Origin: Azophilus sp965116165
GTDB lineage: Bacteria; Pseudomonadota; Gammaproteobacteria; Pseudomonadales; Azotimanducaceae
Assembly: GCA_965116165.1 (NCBI GenBank)
Contig: OZ220484.1
Location: 3,586,171-3,650,170, forward strand
Direction: 5' to 3'
Length of the DNA: 64,000 bases
Part shown: piece after piece, positions 17,916 to 26,863 of the stretch
How the letters are laid out: each line of letters starts with the position of its first letter
Position numbering within the stretch: position 1 is the first letter of the stretch
Program-made: the position numbers and the translations under genes
Notes under the pieces: model-generated
What the model saw: only the letters and a program-made list of their open reading frames with translations
Told to the model about the DNA's origin: nothing
Database searches by the model: none

Positions 17916-18038
17916 TGTCCATTCCTAGTGTTGGTTGCGGTTGCCAAACATTTGACGGCCCATTAGTCCGATAGTCAATATTCCATGACGCTCATGACAC
18001 GTTCTGAAGCGATGAAACAGGCTTGACGAGACACTAGC

Positions 18039-19364
18039 GTGGCCCGACTAAAGCGTTCCGTTCTCTTTTATTACGCGCTCACCGACCTGCCGCTGATGAT
18101 GTCGATTTTCCCGGCGCTTGTCTTTATTCCAAAGTTTTATGCGAGCGACTTGGGTGTGCCGCTGGTGGTGACCGCCAACATCATATTGGCGGTTCGGCTC
18201 TTCGATTTGGCGAACGATCCACTGATGGGCTACATCAGCGACCGCACGCACAGCCGTTGGGGTCGGCGGCGACCGTGGATCCTGGCCGCGGCGCCGGTCA
18301 TGATGGCGGGTATCTACATGCTTTATCTGCCGCCGTCCGACGCCGGCGGGCTGCACATGCTGACCTGGATGGCGGTGGTGTCCCTGGGTACCACCATGAT
18401 GCTCATTCCGTATTATTCCTGGGCGGCGGAATTGTCGCCCGACTACCACGAGCGGTCGCGCATCACCGGTGCGCGTTCGATGATGGGTGTGGTCGGCAAT
18501 TTGGTGGCCCAGCTCGCGCCTCTGCTGGCATTCCTTTTGTTTGCGCTCAAGGGCACGGCGGCGGTGCTGCAGGTGGTCGGCATCGCCTTGCTGGTGGTCA
18601 TGCCGATCTGTGTGGTTCTGACGGTTACGCAAGTGCCGGAAAATCGTGACCCTATTCGCTCGGTCCTGCCAATCGGCCAGGGGTTCCGACTGATGCTGGG
18701 CAACGGCCCCTTCAAGCGTCTGGCGCTGGCGTTTCTGGTCAGTAACACGGGGATCGCCATCACCACGCCACTCTATCTTTTCTTCATCACTTTTGTGCTT
18801 GGCGCGGAAGATCTGGCGATTTTCATGCTCACATTTTTCTATTTGTCGAATCTGGCGGCAGTGCCTTTTTGGGTTTGGCTATCCACTAGGATTGGCAAAC
18901 ACCGCGCCTATATGGGGAGCTTTGCGTTGATTGCCCTCGCCCATCCGTTCTACCTGCTCCTCGGTGCCGGTGATTTTTGGTGGATGACGCCCATCACGGT
19001 CGTCACCGGTTTCGCCGCTGGCGGATTTGCGGCACTACCCAATTCGATGAAGGCGGATGTGATCGACTTCGATACGCTGCAAAGCGGGGAAAACCGGGCC
19101 GCCTCGTACTTTTCCGTGTGGTCCTTTGTGCAAAAGTTGGCCGGTTCGCTCGGTGTCTGGGTGGCATTGACGGGCCTTGCTTTGTTTGACTTCAACCCGG
19201 CACCGGACGCGCTGAATGGGCCGGATGCGCTGTTTGGTGTGAGTTTTCTATTCGCGCTGCTTCCGTCCCTGTTTTACCTGGCATCGGGCGCGATTATCTG
19301 GCGCTATCCCATTACCGAGGAACGGCAAAAAGAGATGCGTGCGGCTATTGAGGCCGGGGGGTGA
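18039..19364 (+). CDS. MFS transporter of the GPH (glycoside-pentoside-hexuronide) type
   Basis: Inner-membrane cation:solute symporter, 441 residues with about 12 predicted membrane segments. The family signature is near the N terminus: RLFDLANDPLMGYISDRTHSRWGRRRPWI (acidic-Arg loop between TM2 and TM3). The start is GTG at 18039 (MARLKRSVLFYYALTD); there is no better ATG. The mid loop VTQVPENRDP separates two halves, and the C-terminal half has FAALPNSMKADVIDFD, typical of MFS_2/GPH proteins. The neighbouring TonB receptor and NTF2-like protein suggest joint uptake of a sugar-like or glycosidic substrate; this is inference. Confidence 0.88.
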   Translation: MARLKRSVLFYYALTDLPLMMSIFPALVFIPKFYASDLGVPLVVTANIILAVRLFDLANDPLMGYISDRTHSRWGRRRPWILAAAPVMMAGIYMLYLPPSDAGGLHMLTWMAVVSLGTTMMLIPYYSWAAELSPDYHERSRITGARSMMGVVGNLVAQLAPLLAFLLFALKGTAAVLQVVGIALLVVMPICVVLTVTQVPENRDPIRSVLPIGQGFRLMLGNGPFKRLALAFLVSNTGIAITTPLYLFFITFVLGAEDLAIFMLTFFYLSNLAAVPFWVWLSTRIGKHRAYMGSFALIALAHPFYLLLGAGDFWWMTPITVVTGFAAGGFAALPNSMKADVIDFDTLQSGENRAASYFSVWSFVQKLAGSLGVWVALTGLALFDFNPAPDALNGPDALFGVSFLFALLPSLFYLASGAIIWRYPITEERQKEMRAAIEAGG

Positions 19365-19463
19365 GTCTTTCACCACGAGTCGCCCCCGCGCCCGTCGGCA
19401 AGATTCTGTCGCAGGGTTCGAGCGGACGGGATTGGCGGCGAGCGGATGAATCGCTCAACCGGT

Positions 19464-20057
19464 TTAGCGAACGACGATTGACGCTTCTCCCCAGGGGGTT
19501 AGAGTTTCGCCGTTTTCCGCCTGAAACGCCTCGGGCAGCTCCTCGGTCATCGCCAGCGTTGCCGCCAGCCGTCCGAAACCGACAAAGAAGGCGATATTCA
19601 TTGCCAATTCGATGATTTCGGGTTCGGTAAAGTGCTCGCGCAGTTCATCGTAGGTCGTGTCGTCGATGGCGAGATGATTGTTGGCGAACAGGTCGGCGAA
19701 GTTGAGCGCGCACTGCTCGGCCTCGGTGAGGTTGTCGGCCTTGGGCGGGTCGGCCAGTTCGCAAACGAGGTCTTCTGTCACCCCGGCGTTGACGGCGTCG
19801 GTGTAGCGAATTGCCATGCAGCTTCGGCACTGGTTATGGAACGCCACGCGCAGCCGCACCAATTCCACGAGCCGGCTCGGCAATGTGCGATGCATCTTCA
19901 GCGAACCGCCAAAGGCGGCCAAGCCCTTGGCGATACCCGGTGCGTGCGCAAACATGCGCATCAAACCCAGTTCCAAGGGTGTTGCGTTGTCCGGTTGGGT
20001 GAGCGCCCTTAGGCCGGCATCCCAATCCTTTGGATCCAGCTTGCTGATTCTGGTCAT
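19464..20057 (-). CDS. Carboxymuconolactone decarboxylase / AhpD-like protein
   Basis: 197-residue member of the CMD/AhpD family. The hallmark is the CxxC motif in FHNQCRSCMAIRYTDAVNAG, used by AhpD-like proteins for peroxidase chemistry; the alpha-helical build and PEIIELAMNIAFFVGFGRL also fit. The start MTRISKLDPKD at 20057 is chosen because GAGGAGG lies about 7 nt before it; the frame continues to 20156 without support. Monocistronic. The exact substrate is unknown. Confidence 0.85.
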   Translation of the reverse strand: MTRISKLDPKDWDAGLRALTQPDNATPLELGLMRMFAHAPGIAKGLAAFGGSLKMHRTLPSRLVELVRLRVAFHNQCRSCMAIRYTDAVNAGVTEDLVCELADPPKADNLTEAEQCALNFADLFANNHLAIDDTTYDELREHFTEPEIIELAMNIAFFVGFGRLAATLAMTEELPEAFQAENGETLTPWGEASIVVR

Positions 20058-20549
20058 GTCCTTGCCTCCTCTGTGGGGAACGGGGCGCAAGCTTGCCATT
20101 TCACGGGCAGGGTATTTAACTGGCAGCCCGTCGGACTTTATCACGCTTAATTTCATAACCCATTGATTCTAATTGATATTTGATTTTCAACCCATCGCGA
20201 GGGAGTTTCTGAAATATCAATAAAATGGAACTTATTATACATAAGTTGACATGCCACTATATATTGAGGCTTTAGTGGCGAGAAACCACCACATGTTGGA
20301 TTTTGTCAATTAATCGATATAATTCCTAATAAAATCAATAATTTAAGAAATTCGGCACAGAACAGATAAGTCCGGCAGGCGGACTAGCCCAGCCTATTCG
20401 TGAATGAACGTGGCGAGGCTGGCAAGGGTAGTGAAAGCACTTTTGGCCGATACCGCCGAGTAGTCGTCGGATGATTGCAATTCTAGGTTTAGGGATTAAG
20501 GTGCACCAATTCCCTATCGGATCCTGAATCGCTATCGGAGGAAATGCGC
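20058..20549. other. Divergent intergenic region containing repeat B copy 3
   Basis: 490 bp, AT-rich in the middle. It contains repeat B copy 3 (20227-20327) and otherwise no gene that I can support. It must hold the promoters of the CMD-like gene and the EthD-like gene. Confidence 0.6.
20227..20327 (+). repeat. Repeat B copy 3
   Basis: Begins GGAACTTATTATACATAAG and ends ATCGATATAATTCC. It has the same core as the 13.2 kb pair: CTATATATTGAGGC, TTTAGTGGCGAGAAACCACC, ACATGTTGG. The AGTGGCGAGAAACCACCACAT part can form the hairpin. Confidence 0.85.
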
Positions 20550-20900
20550 ATGGCCAAGAAACTGATACTCATGGGGCTTGTGGAACCCAAGACCGAGGAT
20601 CTCGTGGAAGCCTTCAACGAGTGGTACCTCGGAAATCATGTGGAGGACACCTACAACTGCCCGAATGTCAAATCGGTGCGCTGCTTTAAGGCGGCCCGCG
20701 GTTTTTTGGGCGATCCGCCGTCGCAGTATCTCACCGTCTACGAGTTCGAGGGCGAGGATGCGGAAGAGGCCGAGCGTGTGCTCGCCGCCTATCAGGCCGA
20801 CCCTAGCGGCTGGAGCAAGCGATTGCCCAACAACGATTCAATGGCTGTTGTCGGCGCTGGTTGGTACCACGAGGAGCTGGGTTTCGGCACGGGGGATTGA
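20550..20900 (+). CDS. EthD-like dimeric alpha/beta-barrel protein
   Basis: 116-residue ferredoxin-like protein of the dimeric alpha-beta barrel superfamily (EthD, often associated with degradation operons). It begins MAKKLILMGLVEPKTEDLVEAFNEWY with the strand-helix pattern, then HVEDTYNCPNVKSVRCFKA and YLTVYEFEGEDAEEAERVLAAY. The ATG at 20550 is preferred over 20544 because GGAGG at 20537 is then 8 nt upstream. No catalytic role known. Confidence 0.7.
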   Translation: MAKKLILMGLVEPKTEDLVEAFNEWYLGNHVEDTYNCPNVKSVRCFKAARGFLGDPPSQYLTVYEFEGEDAEEAERVLAAYQADPSGWSKRLPNNDSMAVVGAGWYHEELGFGTGD

Positions 20901-20993
20901 GGCGGGACCGATTGGAGCACTGGTCGCATATCGGCCCTCGTTAATCTGTTGGTGTCGAGCCAGGCCTTGATGCAGTTCAATGCGCGTAAAGTT

Positions 20994-22559
20994 CTACTGC
21001 GGCACGGCCAATCGGTTTTGGCGCTTGTGTTTGTAGGCGCGCCAAGTCATGGCCCAGCGGCCGGGGTCTTCCAGAGGTGCCGCATTGAGTCGATGAATCG
21101 CTTGGTTGTGCGGGGCGGATTTGACTAGGTCGGGATCGGAATAGGCTTCGTCGGATATGCGTTTTAGTACCGCTATCCAGTAGTCCAGGTCTTCCTTCGA
21201 CCACATCTCGCCGGCTTCCGGAGTGAAGGGCTGAGGTACGAGCCAAGGTTCGTGGCTGAGCCAGAAGGCATCTATGCCGTAGTCGACCATGCGATTTTGC
21301 ACATCGAGCACGCTGACGCCGGTTTCCTCGAAAAGTTGTTCGAGGCTGAAACGCGTCATTTCCATCCGCCAGGTATTGTCCCCCGGGTGGGAACGGCTAA
21401 TGCCGCGGATTTTCAGCAGTTTCTTCTCCATGTAGTTGTTGGCCAATACCGAGAGGTCCGCCGCTTCGGATAGGCCCTCGGCACCCATGGCGCGTAGCCA
21501 AGCATAGGCTTTGACCACTTGCTGTACATTACCAAGGTATTCCCGTACCCGCCCCACGCCCTTGGGATTGCCGTCCTTGAGCACAAATCGGTCGCCTGTC
21601 TTCTCAATCAACGGGCCGGGCAGGTATTCGGCCAACTCGGCGGTGCAGCCGTAGGCACCGACCGCCGGGCCGCCGCCGCCCTTGGCCACCCCGAAAGTTT
21701 TGTGCAGCATGAACATGCAGGCATCGAATCCCAGTTCGCGGGCGCGCACCCTGGTCATGACGCCGTTGAAGTTGGCATGGTCGTAGAAACACAGGCCGCC
21801 GGCATCGTGTACGACCTTCACCCATTCTCCGATATTGGGATTGTAGACACCCATGTCGTCGGGGTTGCCGATCATCAGTGCCGCGGTGCGCTCGGAAACG
21901 GCGGCTTTCAGCGCATCCAGCGACGGATAGCCGCCTTCTTCAAGCATTAGCGTGACCACCTCGAAACCGGCAGCGGCGGAGGTGGCCGGATTGCAGGGAT
22001 GCGCCTGAATGCTGGTGATGATTTGTTTGCGCTGTTCAAGTTGTCCGCGTGCGGCATGGTAGGCGCGGGTCACGCATGCATGGGTATAGGCGGCATCGGC
22101 GCCACCGGCTGGTTGGAAAACGAACCGGTCCATGCCGGAAAGTTCGCGCAGCATCAGGTCGAGGCCGTGGATGGCTTCGAGTGTGCCTTGCAGTGTCGAG
22201 ACGTCCTGGTTGGGGTGTAGGTCGGCGATCTGTGGACGCAGGCTCAAGTCTTCGGTCAGCCGCGGGTTGTATTTCATGGTGCAGGTGCCGAACAGACTGA
22301 TGCCCATCATGCCCAGTGTTTCCTGGGAAAGGTGGAGGTAGTGGCGCAGCACATCGGGCTCGGACATCTCTGGCAGTTGCGGTGGCGCCGTGCGCTGTAT
22401 GGATGCCGGGATGAGTTCGGAGGCGGCGCCGACGGCTTCCGCGACAGCGTCTTCGACATCAGGAAAATGACAGCCACGCCGTCCGGGTGCGCCCATTTCC
22501 ATGACGATGGGTTCGTCCCAGACAGCGGAGTGGTAGCGACGGAGGTTGATGTTATCCAC
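20994..22559 (-). CDS. gcvPB: Glycine dehydrogenase (decarboxylating) subunit 2
   Basis: PLP-dependent P-protein beta half of the glycine cleavage system, which decarboxylates glycine and passes aminomethyl to H-protein lipoate. 521 residues, with the schiff-base lysine Lys287 in LHKTFGVAKGGGGP, the glycine-rich PLP phosphate region, GISLFGTCTMKYNP, and HPNQDVSTLQGTLEAI near the N terminus, all typical. Downstream of gcvPA on the same strand with a 122-nt gap. Split P-proteins are usual in Gram-positives and archaea and less usual in this type of genome. gcvT, gcvH and lpd are not in the window. Confidence 0.9.
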   Translation of the reverse strand: MDNINLRRYHSAVWDEPIVMEMGAPGRRGCHFPDVEDAVAEAVGAASELIPASIQRTAPPQLPEMSEPDVLRHYLHLSQETLGMMGISLFGTCTMKYNPRLTEDLSLRPQIADLHPNQDVSTLQGTLEAIHGLDLMLRELSGMDRFVFQPAGGADAAYTHACVTRAYHAARGQLEQRKQIITSIQAHPCNPATSAAAGFEVVTLMLEEGGYPSLDALKAAVSERTAALMIGNPDDMGVYNPNIGEWVKVVHDAGGLCFYDHANFNGVMTRVRARELGFDACMFMLHKTFGVAKGGGGPAVGAYGCTAELAEYLPGPLIEKTGDRFVLKDGNPKGVGRVREYLGNVQQVVKAYAWLRAMGAEGLSEAADLSVLANNYMEKKLLKIRGISRSHPGDNTWRMEMTRFSLEQLFEETGVSVLDVQNRMVDYGIDAFWLSHEPWLVPQPFTPEAGEMWSKEDLDYWIAVLKRISDEAYSDPDLVKSAPHNQAIHRLNAAPLEDPGRWAMTWRAYKHKRQNRLAVPQ

Positions 22560-22681
22560 GGTGTACAGGCCTTATTTCAATTGTCGATAAGATGCTGCGC
22601 TTGCCTAAGCCGGGCCTGGGTTCGGTTCGATGTGGCTCAACATGCCCAACGCAACAGGGGTGAGAGCTATTGCCGCGCCGT

Positions 22682-24094
22682 TCACGATGCACAGACCTCT
22701 TCAATACAGGACGCAAGTCGTTCGAGGTCGGCTTGGCTGTGCAACTCCGTTACGCAATAAAGCGCACTTTGCCCAAGCTCCGGGAAGATTCGGCTTAGGT
22801 CAATTCCGCCGAAGATGTTGTGATCGAGCAGGTAGGCGTTTGCCTCGGCAACAGATTTTCCGGTACCGTCGAAATTGACGACGAATTCCTTGAAGAATCC
22901 TTGATTTGGCGCAATCGAAATCCCATTGATGCGCCTGAGCAGCGATGCCGCATAGTGGGTGCGCTGCACGATGAGTTCTCCGAGTTCCCGAAAACCCCGC
23001 GGTCCGAGCAATGCCATGTAGGCGGCCGCGGCGATTGCCCACAGGTAGGTTGAGTTGCCGGTCCAGTCCTTGCCTTCCTCACGAGAACCATAGGAGCTTT
23101 GGTGCATCAGCGCCATGCCGAATCCGTGCTCGCCGCAGTTGGTTTCGCCGATGCTGATCAATAGGGTCGGGTACTCGCGGGCATACTGCGGCTCGTCACG
23201 CGAGGCGATGAAGCCGCCGAGGCCACCGCCGCAGTGCATATGGATGCCCAACGGCTGAATCGAACCCACGGCGATATCGGCACCGTAATGTCCGGGCGGC
23301 GCAAGTACGCCCAGCGAGATGGGATCGACGCCGACGATGGTTTGTGCGCCCCGACAACCTGCGGCGGCGGCAATCTCTGATGCCTGCTCCTGAATGCGTC
23401 CCAAATACGAAGGCGTTTCGAAATAGATTGCCGCGCAGTCGTCGGACAGACGTGCTTGGAGGTCGTCGAGATCGATCAGCCCGGTTGCCGGATCCAAGTC
23501 GAATTCGTCAACCAACAGGTGCGAAGCCATCTGCGCCGGCTCGCAATAGGTAGCGACCACCGCTCGTCGTTCCGGATCCATGTGGCGTGGAATTAGTACG
23601 CGATTGCGGCCAGTGATGCGTGCCGCCATGCGCAGAGCATGGCCGGCGGCACAGCCCCAGCTATAAACGGGCAGGGCCACAAGATCCATGTCCAGCAATT
23701 CGCCGAGTTGGCTCGTGAATTCGAACCAGCTCTGATTCCGCCCAAGGTCCGAGGAAGGCGTACCCCAAACCGGCGTCAAAAATTCGCTGCGTCGAATCAT
23801 CTCGTCGCAAACTGCGGGCACATGGTGTTGCCAGCATCCGCCGCCGAGAAAATTGAGCGCTTCCTCGCAGGAGCGATTTTTGTCGAGCAGGCTGAGCATA
23901 TGCCGTCGGAGTTCGAGTTCCGACGTCAGTGCGGGCGGCAGATTGAAGGGCGTGGCATGGCGATGGTCGGTAGGAATCTGCTCAAATAGGCTTTCCGCAT
24001 CAATGAGGCCGAGGGAATCCAGCAATTCCCTTCGCACGGCGGGCGCGGAGTTGGGCATATAGGGGTGGGGGCGGGCAGTACGGGCGTCGGTCAT
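22682..24094 (-). CDS. gcvPA: Glycine dehydrogenase (decarboxylating) subunit 1
   Basis: Alpha half of split P-protein, structurally PLP-enzyme-like but without the catalytic lysine. 470 residues with PHPYMPNSAPAVRRELLDSLG (the usual HRYIPNT-like start), FLGGGCWQHHVPA, LTPVWGTPSSDLGRNQSWFEFTSQ (here somewhat diverged from the usual TPYQPE..QG element), and HCGGGLGGFIAS. Start MTDARTARPHPY at 24094 chosen over 24163, which adds a tail lacking homology. Together with gcvPB it would form the alpha2beta2 P-protein. The divergence of the TPYQ region leaves room for a related but different substrate. Confidence 0.85.
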   Translation of the reverse strand: MTDARTARPHPYMPNSAPAVRRELLDSLGLIDAESLFEQIPTDHRHATPFNLPPALTSELELRRHMLSLLDKNRSCEEALNFLGGGCWQHHVPAVCDEMIRRSEFLTPVWGTPSSDLGRNQSWFEFTSQLGELLDMDLVALPVYSWGCAAGHALRMAARITGRNRVLIPRHMDPERRAVVATYCEPAQMASHLLVDEFDLDPATGLIDLDDLQARLSDDCAAIYFETPSYLGRIQEQASEIAAAAGCRGAQTIVGVDPISLGVLAPPGHYGADIAVGSIQPLGIHMHCGGGLGGFIASRDEPQYAREYPTLLISIGETNCGEHGFGMALMHQSSYGSREEGKDWTGNSTYLWAIAAAAYMALLGPRGFRELGELIVQRTHYAASLLRRINGISIAPNQGFFKEFVVNFDGTGKSVAEANAYLLDHNIFGGIDLSRIFPELGQSALYCVTELHSQADLERLASCIEEVCAS

Positions 24095-24448
24095 GGCGCT
24101 ATTCGTCTCCAGTGATGTATGGCTCCCTTGGATCGATTTTCCAGCACCGCGCTTTTGCGTCAATTCCGAGTCGAGGTGCAGCCTTGGCGCTTGTGGCCGG
24201 ACGGTTTTAGAAATATATCATTGGCGCACAGGTGTTCGCACGTCGAACAAAACTGTGGTTGGATGACCGTCTAGATCTTTGGGCGTGCTGAACGTCATGG
24301 TTTGTGGGGCTTGTCGAGCACAAGGAAGGAAAACAGATGCACCGCTCAAATTGTGAAAATGGATGATTCGTTGCGGGAGTCGCCTCGCCTCACAGCGTTG
24401 CGGAAGAGCTTGTATTGATTGGCGACTGAGACGGGCCACCCTTCGACA
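24095..24448. other. Divergent promoter region gcvPA / NAD-kinase-like gene
   Basis: 354 bp between divergent starts. I looked for a glycine riboswitch upstream of gcvPA on the minus strand and see none of its conserved core. A short AT-rich patch (AGAAATATATCATT at about 24209) could be a promoter. Nothing else identified. Confidence 0.45.
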
Positions 24449-25579
24449 ATGAACACTATTCGCTTGGGACTGATCGTCAATCCGATTGCCGGGATGGGCG
24501 GCTCCGTTGGTCTGAAAGGCACGGATGGCGCTTTGGCCACCAAGGCAAGGTCGCTTGGCGCCGTTGCGGTTGCCGAGAGCCGGGCGATGGCGGCGTTGTC
24601 GCAACTCGATGCGTTGGGTGCGAGTTTGGAAGTGCTGACCTGTTCCGGCGTGATGGGTGCCGATGTGGCGCGGCGCAGTGGCTTGGATGTATCGATCCTG
24701 CACCACGTTATGGATGTTGCCACCGGGCCTGAAGATAGCTGTGTAGCTGCTTTGGCCATCGTCGAACGAAGACCGGATTTGTTGCTATTCGTCGGTGGAG
24801 ACGGCACGGCGCGGGATCTGCTTCCCATCGTCGGCACAACGACACCGCTTCTTGGCGTACCATCCGGTGTGAAAATGCACTCTGCCGTCTTTGCCGCGAC
24901 GGCGCGTGCCGCTGGCGAAGTCGCGCGCAATTTCCTGATCGCGGCGGACCGCGCATCAATGCTGCGCGATGCCGAGGTTATGGATCGCGAAATCGTGGGC
25001 GATGCCGCAACCGCCGCATCGCCCAAGCTATATGGCATGGTGCGCACACCGTTTCTGTCGTTTTTGGTTCCCGGTGCCAAGTCGACAAGCCGTGTGACCA
25101 ACCGAGCGGCGCTTGCGGGTGCGGCTCGGCGCGTGGTCGGCTTGTTGCGGGACGAGCGCATCTCACTCTTGGGTCCGGGTTCGACGATGCAATTGGTCAA
25201 GCGGCAGTGTGGATTCGAAGGAACGGCCCTTGGGGTCGATGCGGTAACCAAGGGTCGTTGTCTCGCTCTTGACCTGAATGAAAAGGGTATTCTCAACCTA
25301 ACAGATGGGTGCCCGACCCGCCTTGTCGTCGGTGTGGTGGGTGGCCAGGGCTTTCTGTTTGGTCGTGGCAATCAGCAGTTGAGTAGTCGCGTGATTAGGC
25401 TGGTGGGAGTTGAGAATCTGATGGTGATGTCTTCCATGGAAAAGTTGGCGGCGCTGCCCGGTCGGCGTCTCTTGGTCGATACCGGAGATGAGGGTTTGGA
25501 TCGGATGTTGTTTGGTTATCTTTGGGTTTTAGTCGGCGAAATGCGGACAGTGCTCATGCCGGTGGGGAACGCTTGTTAA
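24449..25579 (+). CDS. ATP-NAD kinase / AcoX-like protein
   Basis: 376-residue member of the NAD-kinase-like superfamily. It starts MNTIRLGLIVNPIAGMGGSVGLKGTDG, then LLLFVGGDGTARDL, the GGDGT motif of NAD and lipid kinases, and GVPSGVKMHSAVFA. This long form is typical of the ATP-NAD kinase / AcoX subfamily often found near amino acid or acetoin catabolism genes; its actual substrate is uncertain. Start at ATG 24449; the TTG at 24419 adds 10 residues without support. Divergent from gcvPA, which suggests a functional link. Confidence 0.8.
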   Translation: MNTIRLGLIVNPIAGMGGSVGLKGTDGALATKARSLGAVAVAESRAMAALSQLDALGASLEVLTCSGVMGADVARRSGLDVSILHHVMDVATGPEDSCVAALAIVERRPDLLLFVGGDGTARDLLPIVGTTTPLLGVPSGVKMHSAVFAATARAAGEVARNFLIAADRASMLRDAEVMDREIVGDAATAASPKLYGMVRTPFLSFLVPGAKSTSRVTNRAALAGAARRVVGLLRDERISLLGPGSTMQLVKRQCGFEGTALGVDAVTKGRCLALDLNEKGILNLTDGCPTRLVVGVVGGQGFLFGRGNQQLSSRVIRLVGVENLMVMSSMEKLAALPGRRLLVDTGDEGLDRMLFGYLWVLVGEMRTVLMPVGNAC

Positions 25580-25740
25580 CGATGCCACACACGATTTTGC
25601 AGGCAACCTTTCGGGAGGAAGCGCATTCCCAACTTTTCGGTTGGTGGGCATGCCTTGCGGACGCCGCGCTCATCACGCCTTTGCCAAGAAGCGCTGCCCG
25701 CATTGGCGGGAGAGGTGGGTACAGGCTGTAGCATAGCCTT

Positions 25741-26718
25741 ATGAGCGGATTGGCACGCACCCGCGAGGGATGGAAACGCTATTGGCGGGAAGGCCGCCAG
25801 GCGTCCTGCATGGCAGAAAATGAGGACACGGCCCGTGCAATCGACGCCTATTGGTTGGGACGCTTTATGGGCCTCGCCGAAGGCAGCCGCGTCCTCGACA
25901 TTGCCACAGGGAATGGCGCGGTGCTCAGTCTCGCCGCACGGGCGGCGGAGCACGCCGGAAGGACTTTTGCGCTCACAGGCATCGATGCGGCGGATATTCG
26001 CCCGCTGCGTTATCTTCGCTGTCCGCCCCCCGGCTTGCGCGAGGCTCGATTCCTCGGCGGCGTCGTGGCGGAAAACCTGCCGTTGCCCGACGCCGCCTTT
26101 GATGTCGTGACATCGCAATACGGCTTGGAATACACGGATTTGGCGAAATCGCTAGCCGAGGTGGTGCGCGTGTTGGTTCCGGGCGGACGGTTGCTGTGGC
26201 TTGCGCACACAGAAGACAGCTTGGTTGTGCAACAAAACCGAAATCAGAGTGCGCAGGTAACCTTCCTGCTCGGGCGTGGTAGCCCCTTGCATGCTATGCG
26301 GCGCTTTGTCGCAATAACGAGGCGGGGTGGTGGATTGCGGCGGGCGGTAAAGGAATTGCGCGCATCATTGGCGCGGGCGGAACAATATTGCAATGAGCAC
26401 CCGTCGGCGGGGATTGTGCGAGAAGTCTGTACGGTTATTGCGGACTCGGCACAACGCTGGCAGGCTTTTCGTCCCGACGACTTGGATCACATGATTGCCG
26501 ACAGTCAGGCACGGCTTTCGGCACATCGCTATCGCATCAACGACATGTTGAATGCTGTTCTTACGGTAGAGCGGCGGGCGGCGATTCAAGATCAGTTGCG
26601 GCCGCCGTTTTGGGAAAGCGCACAATTCTCGGAATTTCGGGTGGGTACCGCGTCGAGCCTGATTGGTCTGCGCATTGAGGCGGTGCGTGCCGACGGAGAT
26701 GATGTGCGCACATCCTGA
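25741..26718 (+). CDS. Class I SAM-dependent methyltransferase
   Basis: 325-residue protein with the Rossmann-like methyltransferase fold: motif I VLDIATGNGAVL, acidic strand LTGIDAADIRP, motif IV DVVTSQYGLEY, and VLVPGGRLLWLAH as post-motif. The C-terminal 130 residues are an alpha-helical cap (RAVKELRASLARAEQYCNEH) that I do not recognise. No substrate call possible. It follows the NAD-kinase-like gene by about 160 nt on the same strand. Confidence 0.8.
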   Translation: MSGLARTREGWKRYWREGRQASCMAENEDTARAIDAYWLGRFMGLAEGSRVLDIATGNGAVLSLAARAAEHAGRTFALTGIDAADIRPLRYLRCPPPGLREARFLGGVVAENLPLPDAAFDVVTSQYGLEYTDLAKSLAEVVRVLVPGGRLLWLAHTEDSLVVQQNRNQSAQVTFLLGRGSPLHAMRRFVAITRRGGGLRRAVKELRASLARAEQYCNEHPSAGIVREVCTVIADSAQRWQAFRPDDLDHMIADSQARLSAHRYRINDMLNAVLTVERRAAIQDQLRPPFWESAQFSEFRVGTASSLIGLRIEAVRADGDDVRTS

Positions 26719-26863
26719 AGTCTGGTTTTTTGACACGGGATACTTGGTAATGGATAAATCAATCGGCGAGGCGGTCGCCCTGCCTGCGTTGATCCAAAAC
26801 ACCGTTTCGCTAGTCCCCAGGCGGTATGGAGAGTTCCTCATCCCGTGCTGATACAGTACGGAT

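Noticed and set aside
24095..24448. Glycine riboswitch upstream of gcvPA
   Set aside because: The conserved core of the glycine aptamer was not found on either strand.
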